Of a DNA stretch of 64,000 bases, positions 42,421 to 55,300 are shown piece by piece. Where the stretch lies: positions 6,736,388 through 6,800,387 of the forward strand of contig CM034406.1 of the NCBI GenBank assembly GCA_019925095.2. Reading direction: 5' to 3'. The translations under genes and the position numbers were made by a program. Position 1 is the first letter of the stretch; the number at the start of each line of letters is the position of its first letter. The notes beneath the pieces were generated by a model, which worked only from the letters and a program-made list of their open reading frames with translations, was not told where the DNA came from and searched no databases. The stretch comes from Dendrolimus kikuchii (lineage: Eukaryota > Arthropoda > Insecta > Lepidoptera > Lasiocampidae).

Positions 42421-42902
42421 GAATTTCTTTGCTAATCTTGCGATGTAGGTGGTGCAGGAAAAAGGGGCAATAGGTACATAAATACTTAAACTAATTTAAG
42501 AATTGATTAATTTAAGAGCGACTGTGTCCAAATGCCACTTATAGTTAGTGGTAAAATATAAGGCCGTTAATGAACAGTAGTTCCATTAGTGACATTCCAT
42601 TATATACATAAGTTATCTGTCAATGTTCGATATCATTAACAATGTCCTATCTCTAACACATTAAGCCCTTGGCTAGATCTGCGCGACACAGTTGCTAACC
42701 CTGACATTATTCCAGGTGTAGCAGGGGCATAATTAAATGTCTTTAACGATACTGTAGATACTGTAGCGACATCAATTAATTTTTTTATAAAAACTCAACT
42801 CCCGTATTCACTTATGAGAAACGATAATTTTGTTTTCTCTATTACGATGTAGTGATTTTGAGACGTGAGGGCCTAAAGCAGTCGTTTTTGGAAGAATCAC
42901 TC

Positions 42903-43195
42903 ATGGCCGGTATATCTTACCAACAATTTATTTACTTTACTATCGGTTAAAATCTGACATAAGCTCCATTTTTTTTAATTGCACGAGTTCAGCAGACAGG
43001 CAGACGGCCCACATGATGGAAAGCGGTTACCATCGCCTATGGACATTTGCAACACCAAAGGTGCTACAAATGCGCTGCTGCTCTCTTAAGGGAGACTGGA
43101 ACCTGGCCATTAATGTCGGAACACAATTGAACGAGTTATGCCAAAATTCAACCGATGGTACGGCAAGTGAATGAATAGTAAGATATGGACCAGTT
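42903..43195. mobile_element. GGCCGGTTCCTATAT MITE interrupted by a SINE-like repeat
   Basis: The left arm 42903-42968 (GGCCGGTATATCTTACCAAC...ATCGGTTAAAATCTGAC) and the right arm 43131-43195 (ATTCAACCGAT...GAATGAATAGTAAGATATGG) are the two ends of one MITE. Between them lies an inverse-oriented partial SINE-like copy with its T-run at 42969-42978 and body to 43130. Confidence 0.65.
42977..43130 (-). repeat. A-tailed SINE-like repeat, partial, nested in a MITE
   Basis: AGTTCAGCAGACAGGCAGAC, GGAAAGCGGTTACCATCGCC, CTCTTAAGGGAGACTGGAAC and GGAACACAATT are the inverse of the family's 3' half. Its A-tail (T-run here) abuts the left MITE arm. Confidence 0.7.
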
Positions 43196-43675
43196 CATTA
43201 GTGAAATTGACACGTGTCTATATATGTATACTGATAGTTAGAAGACATATTATAAACTTCTACTTTACTTTTATACTTGTCATGTTCGACATATGCATCT
43301 GCGAAAGCGGGTGCTTTAGGACTTCAGATTATACAAGAAAAACAAACAAAAAGTAATTAGATGAGCTTTTGGCGTAGGATAAAACTAGTAAACCTTCCAA
43401 CTTTAAATATAATTATATTGCTATCGAAGAAATTTCGGTGCGTTCTCACTGGTTTACAGTATTAAGGATGACTTACATTACTTCGACCCGAAAGCATTTC
43501 GAGCCAAATCTAACATAGAATGGTCTAACTAATATCACGTAGACGAAACTATACAATTGTTGGCACCCTAGTACAATGATTGGCACCCTATTATTTTGTT
43601 CAAAAGATTAAGAAGGCTTAATATTTTTGATTTTGTAGCCATATTATGTTGTGTCACGCCAATAACCATAATAAA

Positions 43676-44166
43676 AAATGGGGTTTTTGTGGCGAAGCCG
43701 AAGGTGAGTAGCGACACCTTGGACCAGACTGCGTGCTTACCTCAGCCAGCCTGGAGTGGAGATCGCTAGAACTGAGACTCAAGCTCCAGTGGTGGAAGTG
43801 ATAAACGGCATAATGTCGATAGTAGCCTGGTGAACCTGCAGCCTACGTCTCCAGATCCCTTAGACACTCACACCCATGTTGTCCCTCGCCGATGTTCTTC
43901 GGCATTTTTTGGAGCCCATGCAGGGAGTGGTTCCCCGAACACTGCGATGAACAGACGCCACAGTCCCATATCCCTAGTTCCATTAGCATTTCATCCCAAT
44001 AGCTTACTACCATTTGTTGTCCTTTGGAGCATTTTTATATGGTGTAAATAGAGATAATCGCCGGTCAGTCTTATCCCACATTTACATTACATTTGACAAA
44101 GGGGCCGCTATGTGTTGGCCCTCCCATGGCCATTTTTATGACCCGTGGGTCTTCAGAGACACAATA
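43676..44166 (+). mobile_element. LINE 3' fragment, jockey-like
   Basis: A GC-rich body (TGGCGAAGCCGAAGGTGAG, CAAGCTCCAGTGGTGGAAG) without an open reading frame. It ends with CCATTTTTATGACCCGTGGG, CAGAGACACAATATAATAATAATAT. The end matches the inverse fragment at 14140-14230. The clade is uncertain. Confidence 0.5.
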
Positions 44167-44185
44167 TAATAATAATATAGTATGG

Positions 44186-44573
44186 CTAGAAAATAATAAT
44201 ATTATAAAATTCTAAACATGCCGTGTCTCTACATTGAAGCTATTTAAAAAAAAAACACGATGAATTTCTTTAGATTTCTTGTCAGCTTGTTTGTTTATTC
44301 GGGATTCACGTAAAAACGACTGAGCCGATTTCCATGCCGTTTCCCCTGTTGGACAGCAAATTTTTGGACTTAAAATATGCGGTACTTTTTATCCCGGTGA
44401 TCCCGCGAGAATTTAGCGGGAGCAGTTTTTATTTGTTCAGGTGCTTAAAAATTAGTTTATTCCAACACAGTTTTCACTTAAACGATAGCTCACATTCATT
44501 CCATTGTGTCCCGGGAATCCCGCGGGTATTTCAAGCCAAGCGCGGACTAAGTCGCGGGCATATACCTAGTATT
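44186..44573 (+). repeat. Helitron-like Lep1-type element (long form)
   Basis: AATATTATAAAATTCTAAACATG, TACATTGAAGCTATTTAAAAA, CGTAAAAACGACTGAGCCGA, two TCCCG(C/G) blocks and an end CGCGGACTAAGTCGCGGGCATATACCTAGT. The CTAGT terminus fits Helitron-type 3' ends. Confidence 0.6.
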
Positions 44574-44954
44574 AAATAAATTTATCGGGTGCCAATGACT
44601 GGGTGGGGTGCCAACAATGGCATAGTTTACCCTACACCACGAGTAGGTGAGCTCGGCGTCGGCCCGGTGTAAGGTGAGTCACCCTTTAAGGGAGTAATAA
44701 CGTGTATATTACACTTAACCTAAAAGCCTCGGGCACTCAGTCGGCTACACGCAGACGCTAGCAGGACTACGGCGTCTACTACGGCGTGTTCACGAATAAT
44801 AAAGACCTCTTGACACGACGTCATTTCATGAACTCTCTAAAAATTACTACGGATGCAAAAGGGGAATATTGAACAAAAATAAAATCAAGAAAAACAAAAA
44901 ATACCTCTATGATTGAGTAGATATATTTAAAAACTGAATGATTTTTTTTTTATG

Positions 44955-45035
44955 TTTGTATAGGTTCGTGTTTGACCACGGTCTCAGCTGTGTTGTGTGA
45001 TGACGCGGCCTAGAATGGAGCACTCATGCCTAAAA
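44955..45035 (+). repeat. Dispersed repeat with TTTGACCACGGTCTCA
   Basis: TATAGGTTCGTGTTTGACCACGGTCTCAGCTG followed by TGATGACGCGGCCTAGAATGGAGC. The same family appears, diverged, at 63575-63650 (GGTTCCCGTTTGACCGACATTG, GTCTAAGATGGAAAG). Confidence 0.5.
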
Positions 45036-46339
45036 GATACCTATATTATTATTACCAGAATAAAATTACAATTCCCCAAGTGATTGAAATAAAACGACTT
45101 TTCGGGTTTAAGTAATGTTCTAGATCTATTTTACTCTGATTGTATTATGAAAAGAAGAAATATTAATGTGGGCGGAAGCCCACATTCAGACTTTATTATA
45201 TAGCGATAAAAATGATAAACATCATGAATAAAAGCAGATTTTTAACATTACCTAATTAGTCAAACCAGGTTATATGCATAAAATCACGTCGTGTTGAATA
45301 CCTTTTCAAATTCATTCAAAAATTTCACAGTCATATACCAACATGGCCTGGAAACACCTTTTCCAGCACTCTGTGCTCAGTGAACCTTTTGTCAGCGTTT
45401 TCTTGAGTTCTCGCGACTGTTACTAACCACAACTATATAATTTAAAACAATTAAATAGATTTAAGCGCGTCATCATTCGAGTTACGTCAGACTCTATAAC
45501 TATCACAGTAGTATCTATGGAACGACTCAATAAGTCGTTTTTAAATTATAAAGAGTTACTACACATTAACCAATTCTTTTAAAGCGTTATCTAACTAAGT
45601 AATAAATAAAAATAAATTATAATTAACAAAAAAATTATAGGAGACAGGCTGTTAAATCAACTTTATGGGCGGAAACATATTACAACACGCCACCGGATGA
45701 AACACTTTGACAGAGGACGCCTACCGTGCACGTTAAAACATTCTATACTACGATATCGCTTGACGGCTTGACAATGACAACTGATTGTTTATCTGTCAGT
45801 CTTGTGGAAAAAATCATCTAAAAGTACACTTTCCATGACTGTTTTCGTACAATTTGCGTCGGTTGGAATTATTACCCCCACTATCATCAACACATTGAAC
45901 TGGAGCAAGGGGCTTGCGTCACGTATGAGAGCGTCGCGTCACATCAAGTGTTTGTAATGTATGTCTGCTCATTGAGAAAATAATATATTGCGATTTGACT
46001 TCACAGGCCTCTCTTGTCATCGGGTCGTTTCGCGTGTTAATAATATGTTTCCGGCTTAATATTATTTATTGACACCTGTTAGCGTCTATACACACTTTGC
46101 GGCTTGCCGCATTCCGAGAAAAATGTACGTAAACCTAATATTTACTACGCTGCCATCGTGTATGAGTAAAATACAAAAGTAAACGACACGCTTAAATCTG
46201 TTTAAAATGAATTTGAATGAAGACCCTTTATTATATAATACACGGTGTTGCCTGTGACTAGTGCCCCGGGCGACTGTACAGGCGGGCGCGTTTCGAGCCC
46301 CTAGAAGAGAGATGGCGCTGGCAGTGGTGCGATGCGCAG

Positions 46340-49300
46340 TCACACGTCGAAGTCCGCGCCGCCCTTCCCGTTGGGCGGCGCTATGAACGGCTCGCTCCAC
46401 ATTCTTCTCAGGTCACCCTGTAATGCATAGTACAATAGAAATGGCTTAAAACAACGCAGGAAACACAATAGGAATGACAAATCCAGATTCTTTTATCATT
46501 GCGAAGACTCAAATCAACTACTTTTTGAAGTAAAAACGTTTCTGGATATTGAATGAAACTGAGTCGTCAGGTATCACGATCGGCTATGTAACGCTCGTTC
46601 GGGTACGCTCGGGTAAAGTCGGTTCGAGTCGACTAAGGGAGAGAGGGAGACATAGTCAACGAGTCACTGTTATACTCGCTCGGCGAGTGTTACTCATCTT
46701 GATGAAGTTTTCACTTTGTCATGTGGTCTTAAGTTATTGATCCAGCCACCGACTTCAAATTCGAAGGAAGTCAGTGCTGGATTCATATTGGCTTCATGTA
46801 AACGGCAGAAGTCAGTTTTCGGCGCTTGCACTGGCGTCGTTTGAAATCAGTAGCTGGATCAATGTAAATCAGCCTTTACAAAACGTCGCAGCCTCATAGA
46901 ACTTGTATGAGTGTCAGTACTTACTTATGACATCACAAGTTGATACAGATAAAGGAGTCAAATAGCACATTAATTATTGTTTAAAAAGTGATGAAAATTA
47001 TTTCTATCTTGATATATTTTGACGTTACACGATAAGAAGTTATTTTAACACATGTTCGTTTTATGTATATAATATATTAGCATTTATTGTAACAGGATTT
47101 CTTAAGTTACTAAAGAACTATAAATCATACCACAATTATATTACAAAGAAATACTTTCCCCATGCTCCGGTGGTTCGGGCATGTGGAAAGAATGCATGAT
47201 GAGAGTTTTTGGCGGGAACTGAAAAGAGATGTTGTGCTGTGCAGTTTTATTTTCTAAAAATGTGTAAAATTACTCTAAAATGAACAATACTTGTAGGATA
47301 TTGATAGTTTTTGAGTAGTAATTATGTGTTTTTGTGAGAAATGTGAACTGTATAGTCAAATGTGGCCTTTCGAGTTTTCACAAGAACTCCGTTGAATGGT
47401 GTGGATTGTAGCCTAGAATACAACTGCGCCTGGCTTAAAGGCCTAGTTGCCAAGCCTTAAACATTAAAAAAAAATGCATGATGAAAGAATGACTAAACAG
47501 ATATACAATGCAAAAGTGGATGGATGCAGAAGTCGTGGAAGGCCACGACACACCTTCCATGATCAAATTGATCGTGTACTAGCAGAAGGTGATGTCAGGA
47601 GCCTTAAGAACAGACGAGCTTGCATGACAAGAGTTATGAATGTCAAAGAAGCAAGCGAGGTGTGTAAGAATAAGCCTGAATGGCGCTCTGTTGTTCGTGC
47701 CTACCCCGCAAGGGAACTGGCGTGAAGTTATGTATGTATGTACAATTATATTAAGCGGACCCCATATAACTGGAATTTAAAGCACGGAAGATGATGATCC
47801 ACGATAATCATTCCAAGTATTTATGTAATGCCGCGATTAGACAGAACCAACAAACAGATTTCGTTGGCTTTATGTACACGTTTAAAGAAAAGCCGATATG
47901 ATAGGTTTGTAATGGTTAGTTTAGCTTCTTTTAATCAAATAATTGTTCAGTAACTATCACAAGGTGTTAAAGCTCTTGCTTACAAAATATAGTCATTATT
48001 ACTAAAGTTAACATCAGAGGCTATGTTAACAAAATGTGTACGTCGTAACGAAAGATACTTGATACTTGCACGATGTTTGATATCGTATTAAAAAATCATT
48101 AGTAAGTATCGAAGTTACTCTTGACCTAATATTGGAGTTTAGTTCAGTTTAGACTTTGCGAAAGTGGCGCCCCTATTATTTTCTGTTCTTTCTTGCCACC
48201 CTGTACCTGCGCCACGATGTACCCTTCCTAGCTAGATGACAATCCTACGTCACACATACTTGCCGCTTCTCAGGGTCTTACAATATTGATGTAGGTTGCC
48301 AGCAAGTTTTTTTTTATAAGCTGAGTTCAACAGACAGGCAGACGGTCCACGTGATGGAAAGCGGTTGCCATCGCCTATAGACATTTGCAACACCAAAGAT
48401 CCTACAAATGCGCTGCAGCTCTCTAAAGGAAGACTGGAACCTGGCCACTGGTGCTGGAACACAACTCAAGGTTGTTATGGCAGCATACCCTAGACCAGGG
48501 GTGGTAGCCATCCAGTCGGGAAAATACCCTACCACCTGGCCGTGGGTTGTTTTGTCGCCTCTTACGACAGACCCCCGGCCGCAGGAAATTATATTCTTTC
48601 TCCGTTCCTGCACGGATAAAATACAAAATATATTGTAATATCACGCATTTCATATCTTATATCTCACGCATATCACATTTTCAAGTTTGAGCACCCCTGC
48701 GCTATACGATGGATTGTGAATGACCGCCAACCGCCGATCATTGGCCGTCGGGCTTTTGTTTATTACCTTGACATAGGCCATGGTGAGGAGCGGCAGCAGC
48801 GTGAAGGGCACGAGGTAGAGCAGCGCGGGCTGCGCCGCCTTGAACACCTCCGCGGACACGGTCGCCGTCAGCAGCCCCAGGAAGTAGCCCAGCAGCGAGC
48901 AGTGGAAGTACGTCAGCCGGGAACTCTGAACCGTTACAATCATTTAATTTATAATCGAATCTTGTCACGCTTATTAAGTCATCTTTAACCAGCATCGCTA
49001 CAATCACAGTACGCTCGGACCTAGTGCCGACAAGAAAATCTTGTGTGTGTCAGCTCTGACGCACGACTGGAGTTTACCTCCTACAGTAAAACACATGTGC
49101 ACAAGAAGAAAACAAACAGACAGATAATTATTTAGCTAGAAGCAAATATACATTTAAACACAAACATATTAATTAAAAATTAAAATTATATAAGTAATAT
49201 CAAAGCGCCTCACAGAAATATAATGTAACTGTGCTAAAACACACCTTGGTAAGCAAGCTAATATTGGAGAGGTGAATATGAACATGACATACACAGATTA

Positions 49301-52300
49301 CCATTTAAATTACTTTAATTACACACACACATACACACGCACGTAAGCATATACAATTACTTATTTAAGAGCTATAATTATGTTATTTAACCATATAGGT
49401 GAGGGGTACCTTTGATTAACTCAAAACACAGGCCTTGTTCCTAGTTTGAGAGTCGAAGGTGTACTTACTTGTCTTAAATTCCATAGCCGTATTTCAAACT
49501 AACATATTTTTACTGTTTCCTAATTATCCTTCTGTCTTTTTTTTTTAAATTGTAAAACACTAAAGGCTAATAAAGATTTATTATTATTATTATAAAAATT
49601 GACAAAAAGGGCCTAACCAATTTGAATTTATTTTGTTCACTCTAATATAGGTGTGATTTAAAAGAAAGAAAATTAAATGAATTAAATTTTAACTTACATG
49701 TATGACCTTCAAAAAGTGTTCTCCAGTGGAACTTATTTTGAATAAAAACTTTTGAATTTGAAAAAAAGCATAAAAATTTGCGGTTACAATTATTTCATTC
49801 TTCATAAAATTTCCATATCGAGAGCCATAAATGAAAATCGAATCTTTAAGGAGTCAACTCCAAAAAATGGTTTAGGTAAGTGCTTGGCAAGTAAGCGTTG
49901 AGGTAACAAACCGACTGTTTTCGTTATTTAATAATGGAACCAAAAAAACATTTCATCAAAAAAACTACTCGGCAACTATCATTGAAAGCAGTCTTTGTTA
50001 AAAGTATTCATAGTTTAAAAGTTGGACAGGAAGAGACTACAATTTGAAATTCTGTTTTGGAATTAAAACAACTGTTTGGTCGTTGTAACAAATCGTAAAC
50101 ATGATTTTTGTTATTATATAAATGAGTGCATACCATAGACCTGGGCCCGGGCACCTGCCCCATCTGGCACACGAGCGTCGCCTTCTTGTACGCGTCGTAA
50201 CGCAGCACGAAGCAGAGCAGCAGCCCCGGCATCACTATGTCGCCCAGACCTGCAAGACGTTAGTAAGACACACTATTACACAAAAAAAGAATAGGCGTTA
50301 AAATAATATTTTACATTTCTAAATTTGAAAATATCATAATAACTATTCGAACAATAACTAATACGCTATTTGACTCCTTTTACTTGTACCTAATTATGAT
50401 GCCATAAGTAGATGTACCTACTCGAACGAAATATATGACGTCGCGACGTTCTGTAAAATAGAAAGTACCTCAATAGATTTGACAGTCCGTTCCCCTATTA
50501 TATAAATACAAACGGCAATATTCGTTTGCGCAGATAATACGAATCGGTTTTCGACATGTAAATAATCTACAATAAACTTTATTCGCAAGGGCAAAAAAGG
50601 CAGTGTTCCTTGCTATGCATTGTTAGCTCTGTCCCGCGTACACGATTCGTACATTGTCACACGTGTTCAAATTGGTTTACTGCGAAGGTACATCGCGAGA
50701 AGATATAAGTTGTGTACTTAATACACAGGTTCATAGTCTGCATGATTTTATACCAGGATACTGCGCTGTGAAGTCATAATAGGGGACCGGACAGGCAAAT
50801 CAACTTAAATACTTTTTTCAACACACTTGCTCATAAAGTGGTTCTATGGTCACCGCAATTAGGCACAGAATGACACCCATAATCAAACTGTGACTAAAAA
50901 ACATTATAACTCACTAGTGAGTTATAGATTTTTTTTTAATTTTTATTGGTTGAGTTGCTTTGTTCTTAAAAAAGTTTTTATTCAAAAAAAAAGATCGTGT
51001 TCTATAGAACAAATAAATTAATGTTCCTATTGCTTGCTCATTTCATGCAACTTCTTATTTAAATAGATAATTTTAACTCGTACGTGTTTAATAAATAAAA
51101 CTTTCACTCATATATAACTTTTTTATCTACTAAATAAAATGAGTTTTTGTTGTTATTTTACTCACAAGTGTGTTGAAAAACGTCGTATGATACACGTGTG
51201 TATTGATGATTACCGTCCTTGGCTCTCTTAAGACCCTCGCCTACGGCTCGAGTCTCAATGGCGCCTCGGCGGTAATCACCAATGTTACGCACTAGTACCA
51301 TAATGTACTATTATAAGCTTAACAGAACGTCGCAGTCTCATAGATTTTACACAGGCGTAGCTGGAAGTCGTTATAAGTGAAAGGAGTTAAATAGCGCGTT
51401 AATTTTATTGTTTGAAAAATAGTTACTATGGTGTCATGATAAAATTTTATATTACGCCTGTTCTTTTATATTTAAATAATGTTAGAATTTATTGTAACAT
51501 GTGGCCGCATTTCTGATGGTAGGGTAGATGACACATGTTGCAACAAATTCTATTCTTGTACAAAATCTAGGCAAGCTTTGGCGTTTTATAAGATAGTAAA
51601 GTGCCTTAGTCGACTTGATTGTCAACTAAAAATAACTTATTGCATATTGTCTAAAATCTAGAATAATAGTAACTAGATAACAAACTCCACAACAGACAAA
51701 AAAATATCTACATGGTTTTTAGAATCTATTGTCATATAATATGTCGAATACTCAGTTTGTAATCTACAATATTATAAAATTCTAAACATGCCATGTCTGT
51801 ACATTGAAGCTATTTAAAAAAAACTGGAATAAACGACGGAGAAGACGATGCAATGCATTTTTTTAGATTTCTTTCTGTTTCTTCGGGATTGACGGGAAAC
51901 TTACCGAGGCAATTTCGATGCAGTTTTTTCTGTACGACAGAAACTTTTTAGACTTAAAATCTGCGCTACTTTTTATCCCGGGAATTTTTCTGGGAATGAT
52001 TTAAAATTGCCAGATTCTGTCAATTTTTCGACTTCCAATACGATTTTTTCACTGATCGATAGCAAATTTTATGTAATAAAATATGTGATATCTTTTTCCC
52101 CGGTAATCCCACAGGAATTTTATATTAAGCGTGGACGAAGTCGCGGACATATCCTAGTTAGTATTTAAAAGTATATATCCTTACCAAGCATTGAGAAGTG
52201 ACCCTGGTGATGCATGGAAGGGAACACCAGCTTCGCGGGCAAAGACAGCTTGGGAGCTTCACGCAGCGCGCCTAACTGCAACCGCCTTGCCACCACATTC

Positions 52301-55300
52301 ATAGGATTTTCCGCTGGCCTGATATTTAATCAAATTTAAATTGTGGAAGAAAGAAATATTTTATTCAAGACAAAAACAATACAAAAGATTATATATGTTG
52401 GAATCAAATAGGTAACTCTTCAATGTTTACCGAGTAAAAGATTAACTTATTAATAGTTTAAAACTATCTCTTTCAAACAACCTGCTGTTATGGAAAAAAA
52501 ATCAGAAGACATATATTAATGGCAGTGTAAAACTGGACTTTTTTGTTTGATATAAACATTATTACACATGCCAGACTCGCTTCCTGAGCCAGTACTCAGT
52601 AAAAATCCCTTTTTAGCCCAAGAAATAATAACTTAACTAAGTTGTCAAGGCAAGGATTCGTTGAGGGTTTATCTCCATTTCTTTGAGACACTTCGTTCTG
52701 TTAGGATGGTGCTCCATGAGTCCTTTTAAAAAAAAAACTAATTTATTTACTGTAAGAGTTGAATTAAAAATACGTCTGCACTATATGATGGTTAATAATG
52801 CTCTCTCTTTATCCGCCGCGAACCACCGATCCCGGTCCGCCGGGATCCTTGCCCTCGGGCTTTATATTACCCGTCGCCCGTTCTCAATTAGTGCTTTGTG
52901 TCGCCCTATGGTGGGCATCATTAAATTCATCCCCCTCTCATGGCAACAGTCCAGCCGAGGTAAAACTCCTTAGGGAGCTCCCTCGAGCAAGTTGCCCCCC
53001 CAGGCTCGAGCGCCTTCGCTTCGCAAAGGCACTCGCCCCGAAAACCCCGGCAAAGTTGTAAGATCTTCGGACCAACAACATAAAGTCAAGTCCAATAAAA
53101 AAAATCTCTTTATTAGAGAAAATCAAATTGGTTTTATATAATGTACAATTGCACGGGTAAACAATTGTACATATAATACAATGTCATAACAGTTCGTGTT
53201 CGCAAGGTTGTTAAGAACAAGTTTCGCACATCAAAGATGTTGAATGAAATTTGAAGCTCGGTTTTCCTAGTGAACTATGATATAATTTTTTCAAAAAAGT
53301 GTTATAATATCCTTCTATGACACTAGCATGTCGTAACCACTTTCCATTAGGAAAATAGTCAGCTATAAAATAATTACTTGCTAACGGTTTTATAATAAAG
53401 AATGCCGAATACGGAGAGAAGCGAAGAAGAAATATCTAGAAAGACCCGAAGCTCCGAAGTGATTACTCCAAACACAACCGGTATTAACGCTATTTGATAA
53501 TAATTAGAAGTCGTCACTGTAAATAATGATATCGGCCATGGATGTTTGTAAGAATGGATGTATAGATGTATGTTTGTTACTCTTTCACGCAAAAACTACT
53601 GAATGGATTTTGGTGAAACTTTACAGTAGTATAACTTACACATCAGAATAACACTATAATTTATAAAGATACAGTGTGAATTATCCAAAATATAACGATT
53701 TTCCATCATCATGCGGGGGAAAACGCGGGCGCATCTAGTTTAATCATATTCTTATTCGTTCGTGCATTCATTCATCGTTCATTTGAGACAAGACATATTT
53801 TACATGAAAACTAAGTCAAAAAGGCACTCACCTAGTGGCCACTTTGACCATGACGTTGGTAGTAAAAATGTATGACGAGAAGAAAACCCAGAACACATCG
53901 TAGAGTAGAAGACCGGTGAGGAGCAACGTGGACACCTTCAACGACGGCAGACGGATCAACGCGATGAAAGTCACACAGAGTCCCATGCCCATTGCTACAA
54001 GGATAAAACAGATATGTTGTTATTTATTTTATTGTTATGTTATTTCCAAAACACTGATATAGACAGTACACAACTGTGTAAAAACGTTTCAGATTAGTAA
54101 AAAAAAAATTTATGAAGCATCTCTAATGTGCTTCCAGCCAAGGGTTCAAAATACTATTGTCTGCTTTATAAAAAACTACTACAAACTTTCTTCGGGATGT
54201 TAGTAATATTAGAAACAGTAGTTGGTTCCTGCAAAATAACATTTTGCATTTTGAAATACAATGTAGTAATTATTTGTAATTTGAAATTCACTGTCATACG
54301 AAAATGTAATCGAATCAAAAAAATAATTAAATCTTTATGAATTTCTCACCATCCATGAGCAGCCAGTGGCCCGTAAGCACCCACACCGCGACGATGGCTG
54401 CGGCGAGTAGCGCGGCGGCCACGTCGGGCGCCGTGTACCGGCCGCAAACCGCGCTCCGCGTCCACACCGCTCCCCCACCAGCGCTACCCAGCAAGAACTG
54501 GCACAGCGGTGTCAGTAGAAAAGCCAGAGCCGCACAGGCTATAACTGTAATTAAATTATACCACCATTACCAGCTGGTTTATATCCGGCTCAAAGGACCA
54601 ACATTTTTATTAAAGACAATTCTCAAACAACATTAGCTTATGATTACCCAGCTCATACTAGTACAGAAATGTCAGTCGAAACACCAAAATCGCACACATT
54701 ATTACTGCAATTAATTATTATATTATGCATTAGTTGCTGGTTTATATCCGGCTCAAACAACAATTTTTTTTAAAAGATTATTCTCTTATTACCTTCGATG
54801 CTACTACAAATATCTAAAACTGTTTTTAAATTCCAGTCTTTTTTAAAAATTTTATTGCATGAGTTCAGCAGACAGACAGACAGACGGCCCACTTGATGGA
54901 AAGCGGTTACCATCGCCTATGGATATTTACAACACCAATGGTGCTACAAATACCCTGCTGCTCTCTTAAGGGAGACTGGAACCTGGACACTAATGCTGGA
55001 ACACAACTCAACCTAGTTGTTATGGCGGCAATCACTAGACCAGGGGTGGCAGCTATCCAGACGGGTAAATACCATGCTACCTGACTGTGTGTCGTTTTGT
55101 CGCCTCTTACAACAGACGCCTGTCCGCAGGAAATTGCATTCTTTCTCAGTTCCTGCACGGGGATAATACCATACATACCTATTCGCTTCTTTAAGGTATA
55201 GTGAGTGTATTAAGAATCATTGTACCTTATTTCATTTTTTCACAAAGCCAATGATTAGTGTTTAACCAGTGATTGTAATTAGGTCACTCGACAATCTTTG

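Larger units (their letters stand above)
37593..46339. other. 8.7-kb gene-free stretch with scattered repeats
   Basis: No host exon was found on either strand. It includes the CCDC86-like 3' flank at the left. The right part is downstream of the SPPL3 stop and may include a long SPPL3 3' UTR. Recognisable repeats inside are given separately: the copy of the 15525 repeat (37732), MITE halves, a SINE-like copy, a LINE end and a Helitron-like element. The rest (about 38200-42200) is AT-rich and featureless to me. Confidence 0.45.

Noticed and set aside
46086..46400. 104-codon minus-strand frame
   Set aside because: It overlaps the last SPPL3 exon in another frame.
54337..54636. 99-codon plus-strand frame rich in Ala and Pro
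   Set aside because: Antisense shadow of the SPPL3 exon 54350-54544.
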